Notes: generated from the sequence alone by a model not told the origin. DNA of 39,859 bases from Bacteroidota bacterium (GCA_023412195.1 JAEYNZ010000014.1:1-39859), one strand, 5' to 3'. Counted from the stretch's first letter, positions 1-8,360 are shown. Made by a program: numbers and translations.

Positions 1-208
1 TGTAAATCTTAAAACCTGCATCCACGGTTAAATGCCCCGGCTCTTTGGCCAGCTGGTTTAAAACCTTATGTGTTTTATGATGAAAGATAACCTTCCTTTT
101 TTCAAGGTAGGTCTCCAGCGGTTGCCTTCTTACCAGGTAACCATGGCCTTCATTAAACCGGGCTTCAAAACCGCACCGGTTGCAACGGTATGTATAAGCT
201 CGCCCCAT
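1..208 (-). CDS. Partial small zinc-ribbon protein (C-terminus off the left edge)
   Basis: The minus strand is open from an ATG at 206-208 to the window edge, giving 69 codons with no stop. The peptide starts MGRAYTYRCNRCGFEA and carries a CxxC pair (Cys9 and Cys12) typical of one knuckle of a zinc ribbon. A second CxxC would be expected beyond the edge. The rest is basic, with a K/R/H-rich stretch around residues 35-50. An AGG lies about 13 nt before the ATG. The pattern of an aromatic start followed by CxxCG is shared by small conserved zinc-ribbon proteins of unknown function. The role cannot be given. Plus-strand reading frames across the same bases look like shadows. The frame is convincing, the function unknown. 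Confidence 0.6.
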   Translation of the reverse strand, partial: MGRAYTYRCNRCGFEARFNEGHGYLVRRQPLETYLEKRKVIFHHKTHKVLNQLAKEPGHLTVDAGFKIY

Positions 209-529
209 AACTTTTTCACCTGCCTTAAATGTACAAAAAATACTGGTTTTCAAACCTTTTGAAGCCACTTAATTTCTGACCTGGCCGGCAACAAACCCTG
301 CCGGCTTGCTGACAAACCTATACCATGTCATGACCAAGTCAATGGTAAATTCAATTAATAACGAATTTAACCCTTACCAAATCCGCTTTTAACCTTCTGT
401 GAGAACCTGATGAGGATATGTCATTTCTGATGAACATCATTTGTTATCTTGTTCAATAAAAACTAGACTTGAATTCAACTTATTTTCCTGTAAATTGTAT
501 TATTAGAGTAAAAAAATAAAATCGACACA
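209..529. other. Non-coding gap between divergent genes
   Basis: No reading frame in this 321-bp stretch looks coding. It contains a 7-bp inverted repeat, GCCGGCA at 284-290 and TGCCGGC at 299-305 with an 8-nt loop. That repeat lies in the likely leader of the zinc-ribbon gene and has no following T-tract, so it is not a standard terminator. The right part is A/T-rich and should hold the promoter of the peroxiredoxin gene, but no perfect TAnnTTTG box was found there. Confidence 0.5.
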
Positions 530-1090
530 ATGAAAAGGACATTATTTTTATTAATAATTTTACTTCCAATGGGAATATTTGCACAAAACGGCCTTGCCGT
601 AGGCGATAAAGTGCCGGCTTTCGAAGCTGTTGCCGATGATGGCAGCACATGGAAACTTAACAACAATTTAGGTAATAAATACCTGGTAGTATACTTTTAC
701 CCGGCTGCCATGACGGGAGGTTGCACAGCACAGGCATGTGCCTATCGTGACCTGAGCAGCGACCTTGAATCTCAGAATGCGAAAGTTGTGGGGGTAAGTG
801 GTGACAAACCTGAGAACCTGGAATTTTTCAAAAAAGCCCATAACCTGAACTTCACACTTTTGTCTGATGAATCGGGGGAGATAGCGCGAAAGTTTGGGGT
901 TCCAACACGTGACGGAGGTGTTGCCAAAGGCGAGTTTGGTGGCCAGAATTATGAACTGGAAAGAAATGTTACTACCAGTCGCTGGACCTATATTATCGAT
1001 AAAGAAGGCAAGGTGGTGTACAAAAATGAGCAGGTGAATGCTGCAAATGATTCAAAGGAAGTTCTGAGTTTTCTTAAGGACAAATCCTGA
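530..1090 (+). CDS. Exported peroxiredoxin (AhpC/TSA, Bcp-like)
   Basis: A 186-residue thiol peroxidase that should reduce hydrogen peroxide and organic hydroperoxides outside the cytoplasm. Residues 1-19 form a signal peptide (MKRTLFLLIILLPMGIFAQ) with no lipobox. The peroxiredoxin domain follows, with YPAAMTGGCTAQAC giving peroxidatic Cys65 and a second Cys70 five residues on, the arrangement of the Bcp/PrxQ class where the nearby cysteine resolves the sulfenate. The family usually has about 150 residues; the excess here is the signal peptide. The stop lies 9 bp from the stop of convergent rmuC. The reductant is not encoded nearby, and the only thioredoxin-fold neighbour (4469-5626) lacks its CXXC. 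The family call is firm, the periplasmic location an inference. Confidence 0.93.
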   Translation: MKRTLFLLIILLPMGIFAQNGLAVGDKVPAFEAVADDGSTWKLNNNLGNKYLVVYFYPAAMTGGCTAQACAYRDLSSDLESQNAKVVGVSGDKPENLEFFKKAHNLNFTLLSDESGEIARKFGVPTRDGGVAKGEFGGQNYELERNVTTSRWTYIIDKEGKVVYKNEQVNAANDSKEVLSFLKDKS

Positions 1091-1099
1091 AATATTCCA

Positions 1100-2515
1100 C
1101 TAACTTAAAGGAATTTCCTGCTCCAGGGCTTCTTCCGGCAGCTCTTCCTGCAGAAGTTCATTATCCAGGAACTTTTTAGGAAGTTCCCTGTTTGCTTTTG
1201 CCCCCATCTTTCTGAGGCGCTCGGTGGAAGTAATAAGATTTCCCCGTCCTTCCGTAAGTTTTTTCATGGCTTCAGTGTATGTATTCTGTGTAGTCTTCAG
1301 GTTATTGCCGATTTTTTCCATATCGCATACAAAGCCAACAAACTTATCATACAGCGCCCCGCTCTGCCTTGCTATTTCAAGGGCATTGCGTGTCTGGTTT
1401 TCCTGTTGCCATATGGAAGCAATAGTGCGAAGGGTTGCAAGAAGGGTGGATGGACTTACCATAACTACTTTCTGGTCCCAGGCGAAGGAAAATAAATCCT
1501 GGTCAGACTGCACTGCCAGGCTGAATGATGATTCAATCGGGATAAAGAGCAACACGAAATCGGGACAGTTCAGCTTTAATGCAGTCTGGTAATGTTTTTC
1601 GCTCAGTCCGCGGATGTGGCCCTTCAGGCTACCCAGGTGTTCCTTTACATGAATAAGCCTTTCCTCTTCAGTAGCTGCGTTCACCGCACGTTCGTAGGCG
1701 ACAAGCGACACCTTTGAATCGATGATGATGTGTTTGTTATCGGGCAGGTTTATTACAATGTCGGGCTGCAGGCGCTTTCCATCATCATTTGTACCACTGA
1801 ACTGCTTATGGTACCCCTGTTCTCCCTCATTCAGCCCGGAACGTTCAAGGATACGTTCCAGCACGACTTCGCCCCAGTTACCCTGTTTTTTAACGTCACC
1901 TTTCAGTGCACGGGTAAGGTTTCCGGCTTCTGTGCTCATACGGTTATTCAGTTCATACAGCTTTTTTAGCTCCGCCCGCAGGTCGGTCTGGTCTTTCAGC
2001 CCCTTTTGGTAGGTATCTTCTACCTTCTGCTCGAAAAGCAGAATTTTTTCCTTCAGCGGTGTCAATACCTCTCCGATGTTTTTTTGATTGGCAAGCGTAA
2101 ATTCTTCGCTGTTCTTCTTCAGGATTTTACCTGCGATGTTCTCAAACTCAACCGTAAATTTCTTTTGAATTTCTTCCAGTTCTCCTTTTTGTGTCAGAAG
2201 TTTTTCCTGCAGGGCAAGATATTCTCCTTTTGTTCTTTCCAGCCTTCCAGAAAGCAGCACGTTATCCTCCCTCATTTTCACGAGTTCTGATTTCAGGTAT
2301 TCAGCTTCTGATTTTGCTAAAAGGTAACGTTCCCCCGCAACCAGGGCATTTTTTTCAGCTTCAACCCGAAGGTTATCAAGTTGTTTTTCCTTTATAAGAA
2401 ATTCCCCGGTCATCTGGGTCATCCGGGATTGATTTTTCAGGCTGAAATAATATATGACAGCAACACTGCCAAAAAGTATAAGGCTGAATATTAAAAAGAA
2501 TAGGGTGGTACTCAT
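1100..2515 (-). CDS. rmuC: DNA recombination protein RmuC
   Basis: A 471-residue RmuC-family protein. In E. coli rmuC loss affects recombination at short inverted repeats; the fold belongs to the PD-(D/E)XK nuclease group. Residues 3-25 form a single N-terminal membrane segment, followed by a long charged coiled coil (about 30-190). The conserved core starts near NWGEVVLERILERSGL and contains PDIVINLPDNKHIIIDSKVS, where the Asp and the DSK are the expected catalytic positions. The C-terminus is acidic and leucine-rich. Length is normal for the family. It is the last gene of the minus-strand group from 5626, with an 82-bp gap from the KAS III-like gene, so it may have its own promoter. The family assignment is secure. 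Confidence 0.93.
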   Translation of the reverse strand: MSTTLFFLIFSLILFGSVAVIYYFSLKNQSRMTQMTGEFLIKEKQLDNLRVEAEKNALVAGERYLLAKSEAEYLKSELVKMREDNVLLSGRLERTKGEYLALQEKLLTQKGELEEIQKKFTVEFENIAGKILKKNSEEFTLANQKNIGEVLTPLKEKILLFEQKVEDTYQKGLKDQTDLRAELKKLYELNNRMSTEAGNLTRALKGDVKKQGNWGEVVLERILERSGLNEGEQGYHKQFSGTNDDGKRLQPDIVINLPDNKHIIIDSKVSLVAYERAVNAATEEERLIHVKEHLGSLKGHIRGLSEKHYQTALKLNCPDFVLLFIPIESSFSLAVQSDQDLFSFAWDQKVVMVSPSTLLATLRTIASIWQQENQTRNALEIARQSGALYDKFVGFVCDMEKIGNNLKTTQNTYTEAMKKLTEGRGNLITSTERLRKMGAKANRELPKKFLDNELLQEELPEEALEQEIPLS

Positions 2516-2597
2516 TCCGGTTAAAATTTGAAAGGTTTAAAAACGGTTCAATTTAGCCAAAATGAAATTTTTCACCCACAGAATGGTTGAAAAATTT

Positions 2598-3680
2598 TCA
2601 CCATTTATATACGAGGGAGTTTATATTCATCCCTGCGCCCACTGAACAAAGCACTACATAATCGCCCTCATTGATTTCCTGCCCCTCGATTTTGCCCTTA
2701 AGAACCAGGTCGAGCAGGGTTGGAACGGTGGCCGTAGACGAATTTCCCAGGTAGCGGATGCTCATGGGCATGATTCCCTCAGGAATATTACTTTCACCGT
2801 AGAGTTTGAACAGGCCGCTCAGGATTGCTTCATCCATTTTTTCATTTGCCTGATGGATCAGCACTTTTTTAACATCACTTAGATGGATTCCCGCAAGTTC
2901 AATACTTTCCTTCACAACTCCGGGAACAGTTTTGATGGCATAGATGTAAAGTTTATGCCCCGACATTTTAATCCACAGTTCATCCCCCTTATAATCCGGG
3001 TTGTTTGACCTTCCAAGGGTCAGCAGATTGGCATAAGTAACGGAATCAGACCGGCTGGCATGAGAGATGATACCAGTTGGTTCATCACTTTCAACAGCTT
3101 CAACAATGGTAGCACCTGCACCATCGGCATAAATCATTGAATCGCGGTCGTGCGGGTCAGAAATCCTCGACAGGACATCAGCTCCAACCACCACACCTCT
3201 TTTCATAAATCCGCTTTTTACAAATGCATCGGCCACGATCATTGCCTGTGTCCATCCGGGACACCCTGATATCAGGTCGTAGCAAATGGTATTGGGATTT
3301 TTGATGTGAAGTTTCATTTTCACCTTGTTGGCAAGCCCGGGTAGCATATCGCTTCTGACATTGCCGTTGAGAATGTCACCAAAATTGTGGGCAACAATTA
3401 AAAAATCGAGGCTTTCCTTTGAAATTTCTGCAGACTGGCAGGCATCTCTGACAGCCAGCACTGCCAGGTCAGACGTCATCTGGTCATCATCGGCATAACG
3501 GCGTTCCTCTATGTTTGTTATCTCCCTGAATTTCTCAATGATTTCATCATTCGATTTGTCAAACAATTCTCCGGTTGAAGGATCATAAAACCGGTAATCT
3601 TTGAAATGGCTGTTCTTTACTATTTTTGGAGGCAAATAACTTCCTGTCCCTATAATACGTGTGTAAATTTTTTTTGTCAT
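2598..3680 (-). CDS. 3-oxoacyl-ACP synthase III (FabH)-like thiolase-fold enzyme
   Basis: A 360-residue KAS III-type condensing enzyme with the complete triad: Cys140 in DLISGCPGW, His276 in LIHQAN and Asn313 in LGNSSTAT. It should condense an acyl-CoA or acyl-ACP with malonyl-ACP. At 360 residues it is longer than housekeeping FabH (about 320-330), with an extended N-terminal region (FYDPSTGELFDKSND) before the first conserved core. It therefore probably belongs to the Bacteroidota FabH-like subfamily whose substrate is not the usual acetyl-CoA primer. The start MTKKIYTRIIGTGSYLPP is typical of the family. It sits 9 bp downstream of lpxH and is probably cotranscribed. A role in an envelope or secondary lipid is an inference from that context. 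Confidence 0.85.
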   Translation of the reverse strand: MTKKIYTRIIGTGSYLPPKIVKNSHFKDYRFYDPSTGELFDKSNDEIIEKFREITNIEERRYADDDQMTSDLAVLAVRDACQSAEISKESLDFLIVAHNFGDILNGNVRSDMLPGLANKVKMKLHIKNPNTICYDLISGCPGWTQAMIVADAFVKSGFMKRGVVVGADVLSRISDPHDRDSMIYADGAGATIVEAVESDEPTGIISHASRSDSVTYANLLTLGRSNNPDYKGDELWIKMSGHKLYIYAIKTVPGVVKESIELAGIHLSDVKKVLIHQANEKMDEAILSGLFKLYGESNIPEGIMPMSIRYLGNSSTATVPTLLDLVLKGKIEGQEINEGDYVVLCSVGAGMNINSLVYKW

Positions 3681-3689
3681 AATAATTTC

Positions 3690-4451
3690 TCAACTGTTCC
3701 CTAACCCATTAAATGTTTTAAGTTTTACTTTTTCACCGTCGAAAACCCCGTATGAAAAATTTGTAATCCAATCGCCCAACAGAATAAGACGCGCATTGTT
3801 TTTTATTTCCTGGTCTGCCATTCTATGCCGGTGGCCAAAAATAAAATAATCAATTCTCTCCTTTTCCAGGTAATTGGCTGCAAATTTAAACATATTTTCA
3901 TTCCTTGGAATAAATTCCTTATTTCGTTCCATTTTGGATAACCGGCTGGATTTTGACCACTGGTGGGCGATATGGAATGCAAAATTAGGATGTAACCGGG
4001 CGAAAATCCACTGTAGAGTTTTACTTGAGAATATTTTCTTAAGAATAAGATAACCTTTGTCTTCAGGATCAAGTCCATCGCCATGAGCCAGGTAAAATTT
4101 TTTACCCATAATTTCGGTTATGAATTCATTGGGATGAATTTTTAGCCCAACCTCACCGGGCAGGTAATCAAAGACCCACAGGTCGTGGTTTCCTGCAAAG
4201 AAATGAACAGGTATTCCCCTGTCGGTCAAATCAGCAAGGCGTCCAAGTATACGGGTAAAGCCGCGTGGAACCACCTTCCTGTATTCAAACCAGAAATCGA
4301 AGATATCGCCCAGCAGGTATAGTTCCGCTACATCATCCTTAATAAAATCGAGCCATTGCGCGAAAAGCTTTTCCCGTTCACGGTTGTTGTTCAAAGCAGG
4401 TGCGCCAAGATGAACATCAGAGATAAAATATATTTTTTTGCCGTCAGTCAA
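3690..4451 (-). CDS. lpxH: UDP-2,3-diacylglucosamine diphosphatase LpxH
   Basis: A 253-residue metallophosphoesterase. LpxH hydrolyses UDP-2,3-diacylglucosamine to lipid X and UMP in lipid A synthesis at the inner face of the inner membrane. The metal-binding motifs appear in order: SDVHLG, LLGDIFDFWFEYR, FAGNHD, LAHGDG and FGHRH. The DFWFEY after GDIFD is characteristic of LpxH and separates it from generic phosphoesterases. Length fits the family. It starts 17 bp after the upstream lipoprotein gene and ends 9 bp before the KAS III-like gene, so the three are probably cotranscribed. A second lipid A enzyme, lpxK, lies at 15205-16314. Confidence 0.92.
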   Translation of the reverse strand: MTDGKKIYFISDVHLGAPALNNNREREKLFAQWLDFIKDDVAELYLLGDIFDFWFEYRKVVPRGFTRILGRLADLTDRGIPVHFFAGNHDLWVFDYLPGEVGLKIHPNEFITEIMGKKFYLAHGDGLDPEDKGYLILKKIFSSKTLQWIFARLHPNFAFHIAHQWSKSSRLSKMERNKEFIPRNENMFKFAANYLEKERIDYFIFGHRHRMADQEIKNNARLILLGDWITNFSYGVFDGEKVKLKTFNGLGNS

Positions 4452-4468
4452 TCAGGTTATATTGGTCG

Positions 4469-5626
4469 TTATTTAAAAAGCTGAGCCAGGGTCCTGTCGA
4501 GCTTGGTTCCCACCAGGTTTTGTGCAATGATTTCACCATCTTCATTCAGAAGATAGTTGTAGGGGATGCTTTGAATGTTATAGAGCATCAAAGCCCTGTT
4601 GCTTCCTTGCATATCTCCAACATTCACCCATGTAAGCCTGTCCTTTTCAATCGCTTCCAGCCAGTCGGGCCTGTCTTCATCGATACTCACCTGGAATATT
4701 TCGAAGCCTTTGTTCCTGTACTTGCGGTAGGCTTCCACCAGTGCCTCATTCTGTATACGGGAATTCCGGTCAAGTGCCGACCAAAACTGGAGCAGTACAA
4801 CCTTTCCCCGGAGAGAAGAAAGAGATACTTCTTTTCCATCAGGGTTCGGAAGAACAATATCCGGACTATTTTCCCCCTGTTCCTGAACGAACTGCCGGAG
4901 TTTTGCATTTTGTTCAAGCTTCATAAGCTGCAGGGTATTCTGATAAAGGGCTTTTACATGTCCTGAACCCGGATAGATAGTATTCAATGCTGAAGCAGCA
5001 ACGCGCATGGTTTGCAGATCATCGATCACATATTCGTTTTCATCAAACTTCTGATACAATCCATACACGCTGGCCATGGAGAAAGGATTATTCATCACGA
5101 ACTGCCGGGTGAATTCACTTTGCCTCAGTTTAAGTGAATCATACAACTGGCTCCACTCCCTGTTCATCCTGTCGTAATTTGCATGCCCCCGGTACATGTT
5201 ATTCAGATTGGTAAGCGAATCAAGCTTTTTGCGTGTTAAAGCCAGATGGTCGCGAAGTGTTTTAACCTGGACAGAGCCGGGTGAACCTTCCACGTGATAG
5301 TTCCTGCTGAAATCGGCAGCATCGGCATTGACCACAACCTGCTCTAAAGAATCCACCAGAAGTGTAATAAAATTGGAAGGTGTCAGCTTAAGAATATAAA
5401 AGGCAGGTATACCCGTTTTACCTTTGAATTCAAATTCTCCGTCGTTGTTGATTTTCACTGAATCAATGACTTTGACATTTGAGACATGCAATTCCTCCAG
5501 GTACACTGTCTGGCCTTCAGCATGGGTAATTTTACCACTGATGGAAAAACTTCCCTTGTCGCCGCTGCAGCTTGCGGCTATCAATCCAGCTATGAATCCT
5601 GCTATCAGTAACCTGCTAATCTTCAT
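4469..5626 (-). CDS. DUF4369 / TlpA-like thioredoxin-fold lipoprotein lacking CXXC
   Basis: A 385-residue lipoprotein with lipobox IAASC (Cys20), a DUF4369-type N-terminal domain (about 27-130), a helical linker (about 130-250) and a TlpA/AhpC-like thioredoxin domain (about 253-385). Where the redox CXXC normally stands after FW, the sequence reads FWSALDRNSR: by alignment with FWASWCGPCR the cysteines are replaced by Asp286 and Ser289. The downstream fold is kept (GFEIFQVSIDEDR, then the cis-Pro region QSIPYNYLL). It therefore probably does no dithiol exchange and may be a binding or scaffold protein in the periplasm. Upstream on the minus strand are TTTTG and, about 17 nt on, TAATTTTA, one base off the -7 consensus. 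It is the first gene of the group running to rmuC. Confidence 0.85.
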   Translation of the reverse strand: MKISRLLIAGFIAGLIAASCSGDKGSFSISGKITHAEGQTVYLEELHVSNVKVIDSVKINNDGEFEFKGKTGIPAFYILKLTPSNFITLLVDSLEQVVVNADAADFSRNYHVEGSPGSVQVKTLRDHLALTRKKLDSLTNLNNMYRGHANYDRMNREWSQLYDSLKLRQSEFTRQFVMNNPFSMASVYGLYQKFDENEYVIDDLQTMRVAASALNTIYPGSGHVKALYQNTLQLMKLEQNAKLRQFVQEQGENSPDIVLPNPDGKEVSLSSLRGKVVLLQFWSALDRNSRIQNEALVEAYRKYRNKGFEIFQVSIDEDRPDWLEAIEKDRLTWVNVGDMQGSNRALMLYNIQSIPYNYLLNEDGEIIAQNLVGTKLDRTLAQLFK

Positions 5627-5796
5627 ATCCTATTTTTGATTAAAGGGCGTAAAATTAACATTTTCCACTGTTCACAAAAGAACAAGGCAACAAAATAACA
5701 TTATTTAAAGATCGGCGGTGCATATTAACTTTTCAAAATTCATGCTTCACAATTCAGGAAAATGTTTTATGTTCGCTGACAGACAAATACTGCAGT

Positions 5797-6729
5797 TTGA
5801 AAATACATACCGACATAAATCTGTTTGAGGCAAAAAACCCGGTTGTTACAATCGGCACTTTTGATGGGGTCCATTTAGGCCACCAGCAGGTTATAGCCCG
5901 GTTGAATGATTTTGCACATAAGCACGACGGAGAATCGGTTATTTTTACTTTTTTCCCGCACCCCCGTCTGGTTACTTCTCCCGGTGAAGGCAATCTCAGG
6001 CTTCTTACAACACTGGAGGAAAAACAGGCACTGTTTGCAGAGTCAGGAACCGATCACATGATTGTTTATCCGTTTACAAAAGAATTTTCCCAGCTTACCT
6101 ATGCCGAATTTGTAGAGGAAATCCTTGTAAAGAAAATGCGGACGCATTGCCTTGTGGTAGGTTATGACCACCGGTTCGGGAAAAACAGGGAAGGGGGCTT
6201 CACTTACCTGCAGCAGTGTGCCGAACGGTTTGGTTTTGAAATAGAAAAACTGGAACCCCTGCTGATCGACCAGTCAAATGTAAGTTCAACACGTATTCGT
6301 GAAGCACTTGAAATCGGAGACGTAAATCAGGCCAACAGGCTTCTTGGTTACCGGTATACCCTGCACGGCCATGTGGTGGAAGGGCAGCGGGTAGGCAGGC
6401 AAATTGGTTTTCCTACTGCAAACATTGAAGCTTCAGACCCCCATAAACTCATCCCCGGTTATGGAGTTTATGCAGTTCAAGTTATTGTATCAGGCAAAAA
6501 GTACGGCGGGATGCTGAATATAGGTACACGCCCTACATTCAACCGGAATGCAGACAACAGAAGCATAGAGGTACATATATTTGAATTCACCGGAAACCTC
6601 TATGACAAAGAGGTTACACTCATATTTGCTGGCAGGATCAGGACAGAACAAAAGTTTGACAGTGCAGCCGGACTGGCAGCTCAGCTTCAAAAAGATAAGG
6701 TATCGGCTCTGAAAATATTGCAGGAATAA
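5797..6729 (+). CDS. ribF: Bifunctional riboflavin kinase / FAD synthetase RibF (TTG start)
   Basis: A 310-residue RibF that phosphorylates riboflavin to FMN and adenylylates FMN to FAD. The N-terminal nucleotidyltransferase half has GTFDGVHLGHQ, FFPHPR, VVGYDHRFGKNREG and the SSTRIREAL signature. The C-terminal flavokinase half has GFPTANIE, GVYAVQV and GMLNIGTRPTF. Length is standard. The start is TTG at 5797, giving KIHTDINLFEAKNPVVTIG, which matches the usual Bacteroidota N-terminus; no in-frame ATG lies upstream before non-homologous sequence, and no clear Shine-Dalgarno sequence is visible. It faces away from the lipoprotein gene across 170 bp. ribD lies 2.5 kb downstream, separated by other genes. 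Confidence 0.94.
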   Translation: MKIHTDINLFEAKNPVVTIGTFDGVHLGHQQVIARLNDFAHKHDGESVIFTFFPHPRLVTSPGEGNLRLLTTLEEKQALFAESGTDHMIVYPFTKEFSQLTYAEFVEEILVKKMRTHCLVVGYDHRFGKNREGGFTYLQQCAERFGFEIEKLEPLLIDQSNVSSTRIREALEIGDVNQANRLLGYRYTLHGHVVEGQRVGRQIGFPTANIEASDPHKLIPGYGVYAVQVIVSGKKYGGMLNIGTRPTFNRNADNRSIEVHIFEFTGNLYDKEVTLIFAGRIRTEQKFDSAAGLAAQLQKDKVSALKILQE

Positions 6730-6760
6730 ATCAGGATTATTCCAGTATCTACCGGACCTT

Positions 6761-6861
6761 CAATTAATATTACGGTGCGCTGCACCTTTAGGGACCATCT
6801 GATACCAATTAGGCTACAAATATTTGGGTGCGCTTGCCTGTTCCTACAGGCAGGCTGCACC
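6761..6861 (-). repeat. Two-hairpin composite repeat, copy 1 (inverted)
   Basis: Read on the minus strand, the first hairpin has outer arms GGTGC and GCACC (6857-6861 and 6827-6831) with an inner GCCTGT/ACAGGC stem inserted in its loop. It is followed by CAAATATTTGTAGCC. After 40 nt comes the second hairpin GGTGCAGCGCACC (6774-6786), followed by GTAATATTAATTG. Order and spacing match copies 3 and 4. Confidence 0.7.
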
Positions 6862-6892
6862 ATGCCAAGACACCAATCAACAGCAGATTAGT

Positions 6893-6948
6893 GGCAGAAA
6901 TCTGGATTGGGGTAAAAATCAGTTACAGTACACCATTAGATTATTCAT
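6893..6948 (+). repeat. Two-hairpin composite repeat, copy 2 (degenerate)
   Basis: This stretch aligns to the right part of the copy at 12340. It shares GGCAGAAA, then GGGGTAAAAATCAG, then TTACAGTACACC in place of the perfect GGTACAGCGTACC, then ATTAGATTATTC. The hairpin symmetry is broken and the left hairpin is not recognisable, so it looks like a decaying copy. Confidence 0.5.
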
Positions 6949-7023
6949 CATCAGAAAGTTTCATCAAAACCAGGGCAGATCAATATTACAATCATATTTG
7001 AACCTACTGCACCACTCTCCAAT

Positions 7024-7103
7024 GCTACAGAGTAGCAAAATATTTGTAGAAAATAAAAATCAGTGGCGAAATACAGGTACAGAGTACCGCAATATTATTC
7101 TTC
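7024..7103 (+). repeat. Two-hairpin composite repeat, copy 3
   Basis: Hairpin GCTACAGAGTAGC at 7024-7036, then AAAATATTTGTAGAAA. After a gap of exactly 39 nt comes hairpin GGTACAGAGTACC at 7076-7088, then GCAATATTATTC. Each hairpin has 5-bp arms and a 3-nt loop and is followed by an AATATT core. Confidence 0.75.
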
Positions 7104-7180
7104 ATCAAAATTTTTCAGCAGAACCCATACAAATCAACTTTACAATTCTGTTGGGTCCTTACCGACCATAGGTTGCCTTA

Positions 7181-8254
7181 CTATTCTGAAGCAGTTGCTT
7201 TTTTCACAAGGACAGCCGAAACAGGCAGGTGATCGGAATGCCTGAAATCATGTGTATGAAAGTTAAAGGATTCAAATACCGGGCTGTGAAAGATATAATC
7301 GATACGCAGGGAAGGCAGCCTGTTGAAATAGGTTGACCCCAAACCCTTACCTGAGCTTACAAAAGCATCCTTCAACCCCTTTCGCAGCTGTTGATAAGCA
7401 TATGACGCAGGAACATCATTCAGGTCGCCACATACAATGACAGGGTAAGGCGATTCCTCAATCATTGTTCTGATGGTTTCAACCTGGCGGGCACGTGTAC
7501 GGAAGCCTCTTTTAAGCTTTGAACCTACTTCGCGGGCCTCTTTCAGATCCTGTTCGCTGGTGACTCCAGACTCCATAATAGTATAATCCTTTGGATCGAT
7601 GCCGTAGGAATGAAGGTGAACGTTGAACACCCTGACCGTATCCCCGTTTGTCACAATATCGGTATAGATGGTAATGTTCCTTGAACCTTCAAAACGGATT
7701 TCATTCATGCTGATGATGGGAAACCGCGACATGGTTACAGATCCGAAAGTGCTGCTTGTACGCGCATACTGGTAGTGGTTGATGAACTCCATTTCATCTA
7801 CTGTTTTAGCCAGATTGAATATCTTATTCTGGCGCAGACGTACCTCCTGAAGACAAATGATGTCGGCCTTCTGCATATTCAAGAACCGTATAATTTCACC
7901 GGAGGTCTTTTCCTGAGAATTATTCGATTCACCCCTGAAGTGATGCACGTTATATGACAGGATTTTCAGACTTTGCCCTTCAGTGGTATTTTCCTGCAAC
8001 TGGATATATCTTGTTAAAAATCCCCAGCCTGCCAGTATGGCAACCAGGGAAAGCAACATGTACTTCGGACTGATGACCAGCCAGAAGATTACGAAGAGCA
8101 GGTTCACTCCAAGGATTATAAAATAGGCAAGCCCAAAAAAGGAAGGAATCCACCATTTTTCAGGAGAAATAAATCCCGAAAGGTAGGCCATCAGCAATGA
8201 CAAAACAGCGAAAAAGTTGACGATCAGGATAATATATTTAACAAATTTCCTCAA
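7181..8254 (-). CDS. Membrane-anchored endonuclease/exonuclease/phosphatase family protein
   Basis: A 357-residue protein with three predicted N-terminal membrane helices (about 5-27, 36-60 and 65-82) and a C-terminal EEP-fold domain. Catalytic motifs are intact: LSYNVHHF (Asn102), CLQEVR (Glu137), HLHSYGID, CGDLNDVP and HSDHLPV with the Asp-His pair. EEP enzymes cleave phosphodiester or phosphomonoester bonds in nucleic acids, phospholipids or inositol phosphates. This anchored type is common in Bacteroidota and its substrate is not known. Tethering puts the catalytic domain at the membrane, but the side is not certain. It is convergent with ribF across the repeat region and lies 106 bp downstream of prmC on the same strand. 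Confidence 0.88.
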   Translation of the reverse strand: MRKFVKYIILIVNFFAVLSLLMAYLSGFISPEKWWIPSFFGLAYFIILGVNLLFVIFWLVISPKYMLLSLVAILAGWGFLTRYIQLQENTTEGQSLKILSYNVHHFRGESNNSQEKTSGEIIRFLNMQKADIICLQEVRLRQNKIFNLAKTVDEMEFINHYQYARTSSTFGSVTMSRFPIISMNEIRFEGSRNITIYTDIVTNGDTVRVFNVHLHSYGIDPKDYTIMESGVTSEQDLKEAREVGSKLKRGFRTRARQVETIRTMIEESPYPVIVCGDLNDVPASYAYQQLRKGLKDAFVSSGKGLGSTYFNRLPSLRIDYIFHSPVFESFNFHTHDFRHSDHLPVSAVLVKKATASE

Positions 8255-8360
8255 TTAAAATCATTTAGTGTCATAACGGTACAAAAATGTCGAAGTTTTT
8301 GCTGATTTCAGGTGCCGGCATAAAAATTTTCTTCTGTTGCAGACGATTTTTCCTTGCAAC

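Larger units (their letters stand above)
6730..7180. other. Repeat-rich non-coding region after ribF
   Basis: A 451-bp gap between the convergent ribF and EEP-family genes. Reading frames here look like chance. It is filled mainly by three copies of a two-hairpin composite repeat, annotated separately: one on the minus strand, one degenerate and one well-kept on the plus strand. Nothing else was recognised. Confidence 0.6.

Noticed and set aside
284..305. GCCGGCA/TGCCGGC hairpin as a terminator
   Set aside because: No T-tract on either side and no gene ends there.
6824..7171. 115-codon plus-strand frame after ribF
   Set aside because: It runs through the composite repeats and has no coding character.
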